A DNA stretch of 64,000 nt, taken from NCBI RefSeq assembly GCF_010365285.1, contig NZ_CP048286.1:6064001-6128000 (forward strand), given 5' to 3'. Of this stretch, positions 24,968-32,116 are shown one piece after another. The translations under genes were made by a program, and so were the position numbers. How positions within the stretch are numbered: the stretch's first letter is position 1; each line of letters starts with the position of its first letter. Under the pieces are notes generated by a model, which had not been told where the DNA came from, did not search any database, and saw nothing but the letters and a program-made list of their open reading frames with translations. This stretch comes from Paenibacillus rhizovicinus (GTDB taxonomy: Bacteria; Bacillota; Bacilli; Paenibacillales; Paenibacillaceae).

Positions 24968-25471
24968 ATGGTGCTGGATACGGATACGCCAACGGCAACG
25001 GAGCAACTCGGCAAGAGGAATATGGCGGCTGCGTCGATCGCGCAACTCGGCAAGAGAAACAAAACAGCTGATCCAACGACGCCAATCGACAATGCGCACA
25101 CAATGGCTGAGCACTCGGCGCATCTTGGCAAGGAAATGGAGCTTGTGCGGCATTATGCGCTGCTGGGCATCGTCAACGTCATTCTGGAGCATGATATCCG
25201 CATCGCGGGCGCTGCGCCGACCAAGCTGCCGCGACTGTACGAGTCCATGATGCGGGGGCTGCAGGATCGCGTCCTGCTGGAGCTGGCCGGACTGCGCATG
25301 CAGTTCAAAGGTAGCGGAATCGGTATCTGCAATGAACGGCGGACGAAGGATTCGCTGATAACGAGTTATCGCTGCATGGGCTGCGAGCGTTCGTTCTCGA
25401 TGCCATGGACGTTCGTCAAGGCGGAAGCGGAACGTCTGCTGAAGGGCTATTTCGAAATCAAGAAAAGATAG
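24968..25471 (+). CDS. Uncharacterised protein with QLGKRN repeats and Cys pair
   Basis: 167 residues, start at 24968 behind TTGGAGGAGA and a consensus promoter. No family was recognised. The N-terminal ~55 residues are low-complexity and contain a short repeated motif: QLGKRN occurs twice (about residues 14-19 and 27-32), with a third degenerate copy HLGKE. The C-terminal part looks folded, with YRCMGCERSFSMPWTFVKAEAERLL, where a CxxC resembles half of a zinc-binding site. The C-terminus is basic (EIKKR). It is monocistronic. Function unknown; a nucleic-acid-binding role is only a guess. Confidence 0.6.
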   Translation: MVLDTDTPTATEQLGKRNMAAASIAQLGKRNKTADPTTPIDNAHTMAEHSAHLGKEMELVRHYALLGIVNVILEHDIRIAGAAPTKLPRLYESMMRGLQDRVLLELAGLRMQFKGSGIGICNERRTKDSLITSYRCMGCERSFSMPWTFVKAEAERLLKGYFEIKKR

Positions 25472-25615
25472 TCTCACTTGCGCATTCGCTTTATTTTGAC
25501 CTTCGGGCGTCCGTCCCGATCGGAAAAATACGGCATCTCTGGATACTTTTTGTCCGAGAACGTTCATCGTTTTGTCAAAAAAAGAAAAAAGTTTATTTGC
25601 GAATGCAGTTTAAGG

Positions 25616-25645
25616 TTGAGAATAACGGACGATCTTATGTAATAT
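25616..25645 (+). promoter_or_regulatory. Possible promoter of the cupredoxin gene
   Basis: TTGAGA and TAATAT separated by 18 nt, 38 nt upstream of the start at 25684. The surrounding region 25560-25650 is AT-rich, unlike its neighbours. Confidence 0.45.
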
Positions 25646-25683
25646 AAGGAGTAGACATTTGATGAAAAGGGGAGCAAGTAGCA

Positions 25684-26073
25684 ATGCATAAATGGATTAT
25701 GTTTGTCGTTTTCGTTGCGGCTTCGGTTTTGGGCGTTGTTTTATTGACGACTCAGCTTCCGGGCAAGCCGGTTGATGAAGCTGCGTCGCTGCCACCGGGC
25801 GAAACTTTAATGAAAGTGGAAGCTTCTCAAGATTTCGTATTTGACAAGCAGGAGTACCATGTCAAAGTAGGCGACAAAGTGAAACTTGAGCTTGTCAACA
25901 AAAGCGGCCTTCACGGTCTTGCTATTCCTGATCTGGGCATTGAATTGAAAGACGATAAGCTGTCGCAAGAAGTGACATTCGATAAAGCCGGAACGTACCC
26001 GATGCATTGCGCCGTCATGTGCGGCACAGGCCACTTGAACATGAAATCCGTGCTGATCGTCGACCCAGCTTAA
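25684..26073 (+). CDS. Membrane-anchored cupredoxin with CuA-like copper site
   Basis: 129 residues. One N-terminal helix (WIMFVVFVAASVLGVVLL) anchors a small cupredoxin domain outside the membrane. The ligand loop HCAVMCGTGHLNM matches the dicopper CuA pattern CxxxCGxxHxxM of cytochrome oxidase subunit II, and an upstream His in SGLHGLAIP fits the first ligand. The acidic residue usually between the two cysteines (CSELC) is replaced here by Val; its role in CuA is through the backbone, so a CuA site remains possible. It is not fused or adjacent to other oxidase subunits, so it is a stand-alone copper protein, perhaps for electron transfer or copper delivery. A terminator follows. Confidence 0.88.
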   Translation: MHKWIMFVVFVAASVLGVVLLTTQLPGKPVDEAASLPPGETLMKVEASQDFVFDKQEYHVKVGDKVKLELVNKSGLHGLAIPDLGIELKDDKLSQEVTFDKAGTYPMHCAVMCGTGHLNMKSVLIVDPA

Positions 26074-26109
26074 CGTGATGAACATGATGGTTGAATAGGA
26101 AAAAACAAA

Positions 26110-26137
26110 AGGAGCCCGCACCGCGGCTCCTTTTTTT
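26110..26137 (+). terminator. Terminator after the cupredoxin gene
   Basis: Stem AGGAGCC(g)CG...CGGCTCCT with a seven-T tail. Confidence 0.85.
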
Positions 26138-26215
26138 AAAATCTTAAGCCATCTCAAGCTGCGCTCTAAGCTGCAAGCGCCGGATGCAGAATGCAGAATG
26201 GCGCTTCTCCTGCTG

Positions 26216-26464
26216 TCAGTAGGAACGGCGGCGGTTCCTTGCGATGGCCTTGTCGCAGATGAAGCCAAGCAGCGCCCACGTGGCGACCGTCAATACATAC
26301 ATCAGATAGACGTTGACCGAATGAATATCCACGATCATATCGGCTATCCAGGCAGGGACGCTTAACATGAAGAACACCATGTTATGCGGGTCATAGCCCG
26401 TTGAATTGTAAAGGCATATAGCTACGCCGATAAGCGTTGCTGCTAATGTAACCGGATAACGCAT
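26216..26464 (-). CDS. Small hypothetical membrane protein
   Basis: 82 residues from the ATG at 26464, which has AAAGGAGAT upstream; longer in-frame starts run through the intergenic region without ribosome sites. Two to three hydrophobic segments (VTLAATLIGVAICLY, MVFFMLSVPAWIADMIV, VYLMYVLTVATWALLGFI) and a very basic tail (RNRRRSY) place the C-terminus in the cytoplasm. No family was recognised. It is divergent from the Dabb-family gene, 109 nt apart. Confidence 0.65.
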   Translation of the reverse strand: MRYPVTLAATLIGVAICLYNSTGYDPHNMVFFMLSVPAWIADMIVDIHSVNVYLMYVLTVATWALLGFICDKAIARNRRRSY

Positions 26465-26573
26465 GAGCTGATCTCCTTTGCTGGAAGATTGCCGAATAGC
26501 GGCACCTTGCGTTATTATGTGACGAAAGGGTGCCGCGCATCCCAACCACAATTTATGAAGGAGCGAACTTATC

Positions 26574-26861
26574 ATGATTACGCATATCGTACTATTCAAG
26601 CTGAAAGACGGCAGTCCGGAGAGCGTTGCGCAAACCGTTCAAGTGCTCAAGAACATGGAAGGCAAGATCGAAGAGCTGCGTTCCATTGAAGTCGGAACGG
26701 ATGTCATTCATTCCGAACGCTCGTACCATATCGCGCTCGTAACCCGCTTCGATTCGCTCGACGCGCTGAATGCGTACCAAGTGCACCCGGAACACAAAAA
26801 AGTAATCGCGCATATGAGCGAAGTCCGCGAAGCATCGGTCAGCGTCGACTACGAATCGTAA
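26574..26861 (+). CDS. Dabb family (stress-responsive alpha/beta barrel) protein
   Basis: 95 residues spanning one complete Dabb domain (MITHIVLFKLKDG..., LRSIEVGTDVIHSERSYHIALVTRFDSLDALNAYQVHPEHKKV). This ferredoxin-like alpha/beta fold usually dimerises into a barrel. Members range from stress-induced proteins to enzymes acting on polyketides, so the activity is open. The ribosome site is GAAGGAGCG. It is followed by a very small membrane protein gene and the DUF86 gene, probably in the same transcript. Confidence 0.88.
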   Translation: MITHIVLFKLKDGSPESVAQTVQVLKNMEGKIEELRSIEVGTDVIHSERSYHIALVTRFDSLDALNAYQVHPEHKKVIAHMSEVREASVSVDYES

Positions 26862-26881
26862 GGGCGGTCTGAGAGAATCTT

Positions 26882-26989
26882 ATGGGTGACGTGTTTGAAA
26901 TGATGACTTATCTGATCGTCATTATCATCAGTCTAATCGTGATGACGATCTGGCTTAAGCGTAAAGCGCGCAAGAATAAACGGTCTTAA
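26882..26989 (+). CDS. Possible 35-residue single-pass membrane protein
   Basis: A short open frame, MGDVFEMMTYLIVIIIS..., ending in a strongly basic tail (KRKARKNKRS). One hydrophobic helix is flanked by acidic N-terminal and basic C-terminal residues, which is the normal look of bacterial small membrane proteins. It lies 20 nt after the Dabb gene and 23 nt before the DUF86 gene, filling the gap neatly. Its ribosome site is weak (GAGAGAAT), so expression is uncertain. Confidence 0.5.
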   Translation: MGDVFEMMTYLIVIIISLIVMTIWLKRKARKNKRS

Positions 26990-27012
26990 ACGGAAGTTGA
27001 GGTAGGATAACG

Positions 27013-27438
27013 ATGTATTACGTAAATCGCGAACAAATTACCATCCGGCTCGGCGTCATTCCCGAGGTGGCGGAGACGTTGCAATGGCTGCAGTCCAATT
27101 GGGACGGCAGCCTTATCCATGGCATGGCGCAGGAACGGGCACTGCATTTGGCGATCGAAACGGTGACCGATGTCGGGAGTTACTTGATCGACGGGTTTAT
27201 TATGCGGGACGCAGCCAGCTACGAAGATATCGTGACGATCATTGCCGGAGAGCAGGTTTTCCCGGAATCGCTGAGCGAACCGCTGCTCGAGCTGGTCAAG
27301 CTGCGCCGGCCGATCGTGCAGGATTACTTTGATTGGCAGCGCCATGAACTGCATGCTTTCACGGCTGAAATGCCGGACATCCTGACTACGTTCAAGCAAG
27401 CCGTAGAATCCTACCTGCTTCGCGAGCTGGGCGAGTAA
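27013..27438 (+). CDS. DUF86 / HepT-like HEPN-fold protein
   Basis: 141 residues of the DUF86 (HepT/YutE-like) family, all-helical. In the toxin branch, HepT ribonucleases carry an R-x4-6-H catalytic motif. Here the corresponding segment is LRRPIVQDYF, in which the His position is Gln, so RNase activity is doubtful. No MntA-type nucleotidyltransferase antitoxin gene is adjacent, in agreement with a non-toxin, YutE-like housekeeping role. The ribosome site is weak, GAGGTAGG, but the start MYYVNREQI is typical. It follows the Dabb gene and small membrane ORF with little spacing. Confidence 0.85.
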   Translation: MYYVNREQITIRLGVIPEVAETLQWLQSNWDGSLIHGMAQERALHLAIETVTDVGSYLIDGFIMRDAASYEDIVTIIAGEQVFPESLSEPLLELVKLRRPIVQDYFDWQRHELHAFTAEMPDILTTFKQAVESYLLRELGE

Positions 27439-27459
27439 CGTCATGGCGCCGTCCGCCGA

Positions 27460-27488
27460 TTTACGAATCGGCGGAAATGCGTTACAAT
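27460..27488 (+). promoter_or_regulatory. Predicted promoter of the SufR-like regulator gene
   Basis: TTTACG and TACAAT separated by 17 nt, about 105 nt upstream of the coding start. It would generate a leader containing four small hairpins (27503-27576). Confidence 0.5.
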
Positions 27489-27502
27489 GACGTCATTAGC
27501 AT

Positions 27503-27576
27503 GGCTTGCAAAGCCGTAAACACGGCTTGAGCAGCCAGAAGCATGGCTTCGATTTCGGAAGCGCGGCTTGAAAGCC
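27503..27576 (+). repeat. Four tandem GGCTT...AGCC mini-hairpins in a leader
   Basis: The leader contains GGCTTgcaAAGCC (27503-27515), GGCTTgagCAGCC (27524-27536), GGCTTCgatttcGGAAGC (27545-27562) and GGCTTgaAAGCC (27565-27576). Each is a short inverted repeat with the same left arm, spaced about every 20 nt. They end 16 nt before the likely start codon. Confidence 0.5.
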
Positions 27577-27592
27577 AGAGGTGGTGGATGGA

Positions 27593-28258
27593 ATGGAATC
27601 GAACGGAACGCCGTTTATGCATAAAGAACAAGCGGTCAGGCAGGAAGGCTCGACTAGGCAGACCGTATTGACGCTGCTGAAGACGAACGGCCAGATGAAT
27701 GCCGGCGAATTGGCCAAACAGCTGCAGATTACGGAAATGGCCGTGCGACGCCATCTCAGCACGCTGGAGCGGGACGGACTTATCTCGCCGACCATCGTAA
27801 GGCAAGCGATGGGCCGGCCGACGCATATGTTCAGCCTGACCGAGCAAGCCGAGCTGCTGTTCCCTAGAAACTACCATGTCCTGGCTATGGATTTCCTGGA
27901 AGAGCTGGAAGAGAATCCGGAGACGGCCGCGATGATCGACCGGTTGTTCGAAGGCCGCAAACGTAAACTGCTCGAGCGGTATGCCCACCGGATGGAAGGC
28001 AAATCGCTTCCGGAGAAAGTTTCGGAGCTGGCGATTATTCAGAATGACGGCGGTTATATGGTGCAGGTGGAGACGGACAAGGATGGCCTCGTTCTTCATG
28101 AGTATAATTGTCCGATCGCGCATGTCGCGGACCGCTATCAGCAGGCCTGCCAATGCGAGCTGGCGCTGTTTCGACAGCTGCTCGGGACGGAAGTGGAACG
28201 AACGGAATGCTTGGCGAAAGGCGGGGGCAAATGCACGTATCGCATTGCCGGCGCATGA
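27593..28258 (+). CDS. SufR-like winged-helix regulator with cysteine cluster
   Basis: 221 residues from the ATG at 27593 (AGAGGTGG upstream); a GTG four codons earlier is an alternative. The N-terminal winged helix reads STRQTVLTLLKTNGQMNAGELAKQLQITEMAVRRHLSTLERDGLI, of the DeoR/ArsR-like type seen in SufR. The C-terminal half carries cysteines in NC, CQC, EC and KC arrangement (YNCPIAHV...ACQCELALF...ERTECLAKGGGKCTY), as in SufR-type proteins, where such residues bind an Fe-S cluster and sense iron or oxidative state. In Firmicutes, close relatives are annotated as iron-sulfur biosynthesis regulators. No suf genes are adjacent, so the targets are unknown. A terminator follows. Confidence 0.83.
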   Translation: MESNGTPFMHKEQAVRQEGSTRQTVLTLLKTNGQMNAGELAKQLQITEMAVRRHLSTLERDGLISPTIVRQAMGRPTHMFSLTEQAELLFPRNYHVLAMDFLEELEENPETAAMIDRLFEGRKRKLLERYAHRMEGKSLPEKVSELAIIQNDGGYMVQVETDKDGLVLHEYNCPIAHVADRYQQACQCELALFRQLLGTEVERTECLAKGGGKCTYRIAGA

Positions 28259-28277
28259 TCATAGAACGGCAGTAAAC

Positions 28278-28309
28278 AGACACGGGAGATTGACGACCGT
28301 GTCTTTTTT
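28278..28309 (+). terminator. Terminator after the SufR-like gene
   Basis: Stem AGACACGG/CCGTGTCT with an 11-nt loop and a six-T run. Confidence 0.8.
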
Positions 28310-28414
28310 GTTTTCCGAAGCTGTGTCAAGTCAAGCCTATGGTGTTTATACTATTATTACGAATTGGGCATTAGCCCGATCGTGCAGCCTGTTGGAATGG
28401 GAGGTGTGCTTTGA

Positions 28415-28894
28415 ATGGTTATATGGTTTGAAGGAGCGGCGGCCGTTGCCTTCGTCGCCTTGGTCGTCGGCGTGCTGATGTGGCTGAGGTCGGTCGATAA
28501 GCGAATGGGAAAACTCATGCTGCTGGCGGAGTCGCTGGAACGCCGCGCCGAAGTGGCCGTCGCCCAGGTCAGCGATTTGCTGGACCCGGTCACGGAAACG
28601 GTAAAGACGGTTCAAAAGTCGGTGGAGGGCGTGGCTAAGTTCTCGGAAGCAACGAAGCGCATCGGGGAATCTGCGAACCAGTTGTCATTCACGGTCAACC
28701 GGATTTCCAGCGAGCTGAACGACACGGTCGACCGGTACGCCAGAACGTCTGGCGAGAAGGTAAAGCATGGCATATCGGATGCGCTGGGGTGGGCCGAAGT
28801 CGGGTACGCGGTATATCATTTCTGGCAAAACAAACGAAAAGACAGCCAGTCGACTGCATGCGCAGGCTATGAGCAAGGGCACGATATGAAGTAA
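28415..28894 (+). CDS. DUF948 domain protein, membrane-anchored
   Basis: 159 residues. An N-terminal helix (VIWFEGAAAVAFVALVVGVLMWL) is followed by a long amphipathic coiled region typical of DUF948 (VAQVSDLLDPVTETVKTVQKSVEGVAKFSEATKRIG...). In Bacilli these proteins are often encoded next to YtxH-like proteins and belong to general-stress regulons. The ribosome site is GGGAGGTG. The stop overlaps the next open frame by 1 nt, and the YtxH gene follows. Exact function unknown; a role at the cell envelope is inferred from the anchor. Confidence 0.82.
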   Translation: MVIWFEGAAAVAFVALVVGVLMWLRSVDKRMGKLMLLAESLERRAEVAVAQVSDLLDPVTETVKTVQKSVEGVAKFSEATKRIGESANQLSFTVNRISSELNDTVDRYARTSGEKVKHGISDALGWAEVGYAVYHFWQNKRKDSQSTACAGYEQGHDMK

Positions 28895-29013
28895 TGAGCG
28901 AACGAGCAGCCGTACCCGAATCGGGCGGCGAAGCCGTTCACACTATGGAAGCTGACGGCACGGCTGCAATGGCCGGTCAAGAGCCGCAGCTAATTAAAAA
29001 GGAGTGTTCCACA

Positions 29014-29418
29014 ATGGCAAAAGCAAAAAAAGGATTTCTGTATGGTGCAATCGCAGGCGGCGTAGTCGGTTCCGTAACAGCATTGCTGTTAGCTCCAAAA
29101 TCCGGCCGGGAACTCCGCAAGGATATCGCCGACGGCGCGCAGGTCGTTACGGACCATACGTCCCGCATCGCCGGTCAAGTCAGCGACAAAACGGTTCAAA
29201 TCGCCAAGCAAGTGAGCTCGACGGCGAGCACGGCAGCTTCCAAAGCGAAGGATACCGCTTCCTCGGTCGTGGAAAACATGCGCGGCTGGCGCGCAGGCGC
29301 AGAGGAGAAGCTGGAAGAAGGCGGCGAGCAAGTCCAAGATACGATCGAGAACGTAAAGGATGCAGCGAGCGACCTGTTGTCCAATCGCAAGGAAGAGCTC
29401 GAAACCGTAAATAGCTAA
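29014..29418 (+). CDS. YtxH-like general stress protein
   Basis: 134 residues. The N-terminus MAKAKKGFLYGAIAGGVVGSVTALLLAPKSGRELRKDI is the standard YtxH/GvpP-type start: a glycine-rich membrane helix followed by LLAPKSGRELR. The remaining part is a long Ala/Ser/Lys-rich helical region. The start at 29014 has a strong AAAAAGGAGTG site; an in-frame ATG at 28894 would add 40 residues unlike the family and lacks a good ribosome site. Co-transcription with the DUF948 gene is likely. A bidirectional terminator follows. Confidence 0.85.
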   Translation: MAKAKKGFLYGAIAGGVVGSVTALLLAPKSGRELRKDIADGAQVVTDHTSRIAGQVSDKTVQIAKQVSSTASTAASKAKDTASSVVENMRGWRAGAEEKLEEGGEQVQDTIENVKDAASDLLSNRKEELETVNS

Positions 29419-29468
29419 TCCATCATCGTCTTGAGCGACCTGATTTAGATCCATAGATGTTCCAACGC

Positions 29469-29514
29469 AAATAGGCTTTGCTGCCGGTAATCCTACCGAC
29501 GGCAAAGCCTATTT
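29469..29514. terminator. Bidirectional terminator between ytxH-like and araC genes
   Basis: Stem AAATAGGCTTTGC...GCAAAGCCTATTT with inner GCCGGTA/TACCG pairing; A- and T-rich ends serve both convergent genes. Confidence 0.85.
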
Positions 29515-29524
29515 GATTGCAGGC

Positions 29525-30427
29525 TTAACCGTTCCTTGCCTGCGCGCGATATTCCGACGGCGAACAGCCGAATGTTTTGCGGAATTGCTTGGAGAAATAG
29601 AGGGCGTCAGGGTAGCCGACGGATGAAGCCACCTGATCGATGGACAGATGATGCTGCTCGTTGAGCAGTTCTTTGGCCCGTTCCATGCGCACTTTGAGCA
29701 GAAACTGCATAGGCGATACGCCAGTCACCTGCTTGAACATTTTGGATAAATGCGTTCTATGGTACCCGAGGCTGCGGGAAAGCTTCTCGATGGAAATCGG
29801 CTGGGCGTATTGAAAGGACAGCCAGCGGACGGCGCGTTTGATCTGTCGCTCGATGTCCGGCAGAATCGCAAGGGAATTGAACTCGAGCTTGCCGTCGTTC
29901 AGCAGCCCGAGCTCCTTGAGCAGCACGCGCAGATGACCGCCTGCTTCCAGATCGGCCAGTTCGGGATAAGGCGTATGCTCGAGCGTCCCTCTGATTTTGC
30001 GGTACAGGGAGGCTAGCGAACGAATGTCTTTGGCATGGACGATCGGAGCCGCGGCCGAGAATCCGAGGCTGAGCAGCAAATGTTCGGCGGCATGGCCTTT
30101 GAACGCGACCCATACATAATGCCAGGGATTCTCTTCGTCGGCGACATAGGAGAACAGCTCGTCCGGGAAGATGATGAACGTATCGCCGCGCGAGCAGGGA
30201 TAGCGCTGGCCGTCGATCTCGAAGATGCCGCGGCCGCCGATGACGGTATGAATCAGGTAATAATTATGAACGGCTGGGCCGATGCCATGTCCGGGCACGG
30301 TCTTGCCTTCGCCGCTGAACAGGATCGACAGCTCGCCTTGGGCGGGCTGCGAATTGTTCATGACGGTGAATTTGGAATGGTCGGTGTTCCGTGTCATATT
30401 GCGCGCTGTAGCGGCTGAAGGAATCAT
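29525..30427 (-). CDS. AraC family regulator (likely controls the GH4 gene)
   Basis: 300 residues. The N-terminal cupin sensor (YYLIHTVIGGRGIFEIDGQRYPCSRGDTFIIFPDELFSYVAD) and two C-terminal helix-turn-helix motifs (ISIEKLSRSLGYHRTHLSKMFKQVTGVSPMQFLL and IDQVASSVGYPDALYFSKQFRKTFGCSPSEYR) fit the AraC family. Start at 30427 with AGAAGGCG upstream. It is divergent from the GH4 glycosidase gene (176 nt apart), so it most likely activates that gene in response to an alpha-galactoside or related sugar. In Bacilli, MsmR-type regulators have the same layout and context. Confidence 0.9.
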   Translation of the reverse strand: MIPSAATARNMTRNTDHSKFTVMNNSQPAQGELSILFSGEGKTVPGHGIGPAVHNYYLIHTVIGGRGIFEIDGQRYPCSRGDTFIIFPDELFSYVADEENPWHYVWVAFKGHAAEHLLLSLGFSAAAPIVHAKDIRSLASLYRKIRGTLEHTPYPELADLEAGGHLRVLLKELGLLNDGKLEFNSLAILPDIERQIKRAVRWLSFQYAQPISIEKLSRSLGYHRTHLSKMFKQVTGVSPMQFLLKVRMERAKELLNEQHHLSIDQVASSVGYPDALYFSKQFRKTFGCSPSEYRAQARNG

Positions 30428-30603
30428 AGGTAGGCGCCTTCTTTCGATGAATGTGTACGCTTATAGTCTAAACAAGAAAAATACAAATGTACATATAAAA
30501 GATGCTTTAATTCCTACTCAAACCGACGTTTCTTGCTCTATAGTAGTGAATAGAAGAAGACATTAATCCGCTTTCATGCGGGCCAAATTCGAGGAGGATT
30601 TTC

Positions 30604-31902
30604 ATGCCGAAGATTACGTTCATTGGAGCCGGAAGTACCGTATTTGCCAAAAACGTGCTGGGCGATTGCTTGCTTACGCCGTCGCTGCAAGGGTTTGAAC
30701 TCGCGCTGTTCGATATCAATCCGGAGCGGCTGTCCGAATCCGAAACAATGCTGAATCATATCAAAAACACGGTTGGCAGCACGTCCGTCATTAAAGCTTA
30801 TTCCGACCGCAAGGAAGCGCTTCGGGGCGCCAAGTACGTCGTCAACGCGATCCAAGTCGGCGGGTACGATCCGTGCACGATCACGGACTTTGAAATTCCG
30901 AAGAAATACGGCCTGCGTCAAACGATCGCGGACACGGTCGGCATCGGCGGCATTTTCCGCAACCTGCGCACCATTCCGGTCATGCTCGATTTTGCCAAAG
31001 ATATGCAAGAGGTTTGTCCGGACGCGTTGTTCCTGAACTACACGAACCCGATGGCAGTGCTGACGAACGTTATGAATACGTACGGCGGCATTCAAACGGT
31101 CGGCTTGTGTCACAGCGTGCAAGCTTGCGTATCCGGGCTGTTCGACAGCTTGGGCATGGATCAAGCGGGCGTTCAGTCCAAGATCGCCGGCATCAACCAT
31201 ATGGCCTGGCTGCTGGAAGTGACCAAGGACGGGGTAGACCTGTATCCGGAAATCAAGCGCCGCGCCCGCGAGAAACAGAACGAGAAGCACTGGGACATGG
31301 TCCGTTACGAGATGATGCTCAACTTCGGCTACTACATCACGGAGTCGTCCGAGCATAACGCGGAATACCACCCGTACTTCATCAAACGCAATTATCCGGA
31401 ACTGATCGAGCGCTTCAACATTCCGCTGGACGAGTACCCGCGCCGCTGCATCGAGCAAATCGGCAACTGGAAGAAACTGAAGGAAGAACTCGTGAATAAT
31501 TCGAAGCTGGAGCACAAACGGACGCACGAGTATGCATCGTATATTTTCGAAGCGATCGAAACGAACGTGGCGTTCCGCATCGGAGGCAACGTTATGAATA
31601 CCGGCCTGATCACGAACCTTCCGAAGGAAGCTTGCGTCGAAGTGACTTGCCTCGTCGACCGGAACGGCGTGACGCCGACTTTCGTAGGCGACCTGCCGCC
31701 GCAATGCGCCGCGCTGAACCGTACGAACATCAACACGCAGCTGCTGACCATCGAAGCGGCCATTACCGGCAAACGCGAGCATATCTACCATGCAGCGATG
31801 CTGGATCCGCACACGAGCGCCGAGCTGTCGATGGACGACATCAAATCGATGTGCGACGACTTGATCGAAGCGCACGGCAATTGGCTCCCTGCGTACAAAT
31901 AA
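30604..31902 (+). CDS. melA: GH4 glycosidase, alpha-galactosidase (MelA) type
   Basis: 432 residues, the typical length for GH4, whose members use NAD+ and a divalent metal and act by an oxidation-elimination mechanism in the cytoplasm. The Rossmann nucleotide motif is ITFIGAGSTVFAKNVLGD (GxGS), the metal-binding motif is LCHS (GLCHSVQA), and GINHMAWLLE is the next conserved block. The N in YTNPMAVLTNVM is also a family residue. The LCHS and overall sequence favour alpha-galactosidase (MelA) over alpha-glucosidase or 6-phospho-glycosidase. The ribosome site is GAGGAGG. The divergent AraC gene supports sugar induction. With the GH36 enzyme at 22121 this makes two unrelated alpha-galactosidases within 10 kb. 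Confidence 0.88.
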   Translation: MPKITFIGAGSTVFAKNVLGDCLLTPSLQGFELALFDINPERLSESETMLNHIKNTVGSTSVIKAYSDRKEALRGAKYVVNAIQVGGYDPCTITDFEIPKKYGLRQTIADTVGIGGIFRNLRTIPVMLDFAKDMQEVCPDALFLNYTNPMAVLTNVMNTYGGIQTVGLCHSVQACVSGLFDSLGMDQAGVQSKIAGINHMAWLLEVTKDGVDLYPEIKRRAREKQNEKHWDMVRYEMMLNFGYYITESSEHNAEYHPYFIKRNYPELIERFNIPLDEYPRRCIEQIGNWKKLKEELVNNSKLEHKRTHEYASYIFEAIETNVAFRIGGNVMNTGLITNLPKEACVEVTCLVDRNGVTPTFVGDLPPQCAALNRTNINTQLLTIEAAITGKREHIYHAAMLDPHTSAELSMDDIKSMCDDLIEAHGNWLPAYK

Positions 31903-31921
31903 GCAATTATCCGCAACATCT

Positions 31922-31981
31922 GCCGTCCTGGCTGCAGCTGCGCTGTTATCGAACAGCGTCTGCAGCAGGGCGGCTTTTTTG
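31922..31981 (+). terminator. Terminator after the GH4 gene
   Basis: Nested stem: outer GCCG(t)CC...GGCGGC, inner CTGCAG/CTGCAG and GCTGTT/AACAGC, followed by a T-run. Confidence 0.75.
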
Positions 31982-32116
31982 ATTTTTCCGTGTTTTTCGG
32001 GGCGGCGATCCGTGTTGAACCTTGTCCGCTTTTGCGCTAATATGTAGGTACCTTTTCGCCATCGTGTTCATATTCTATTGAAGTCCTGTCAAAACGTTCA
32101 AGAAAGCGGTGTGTCC

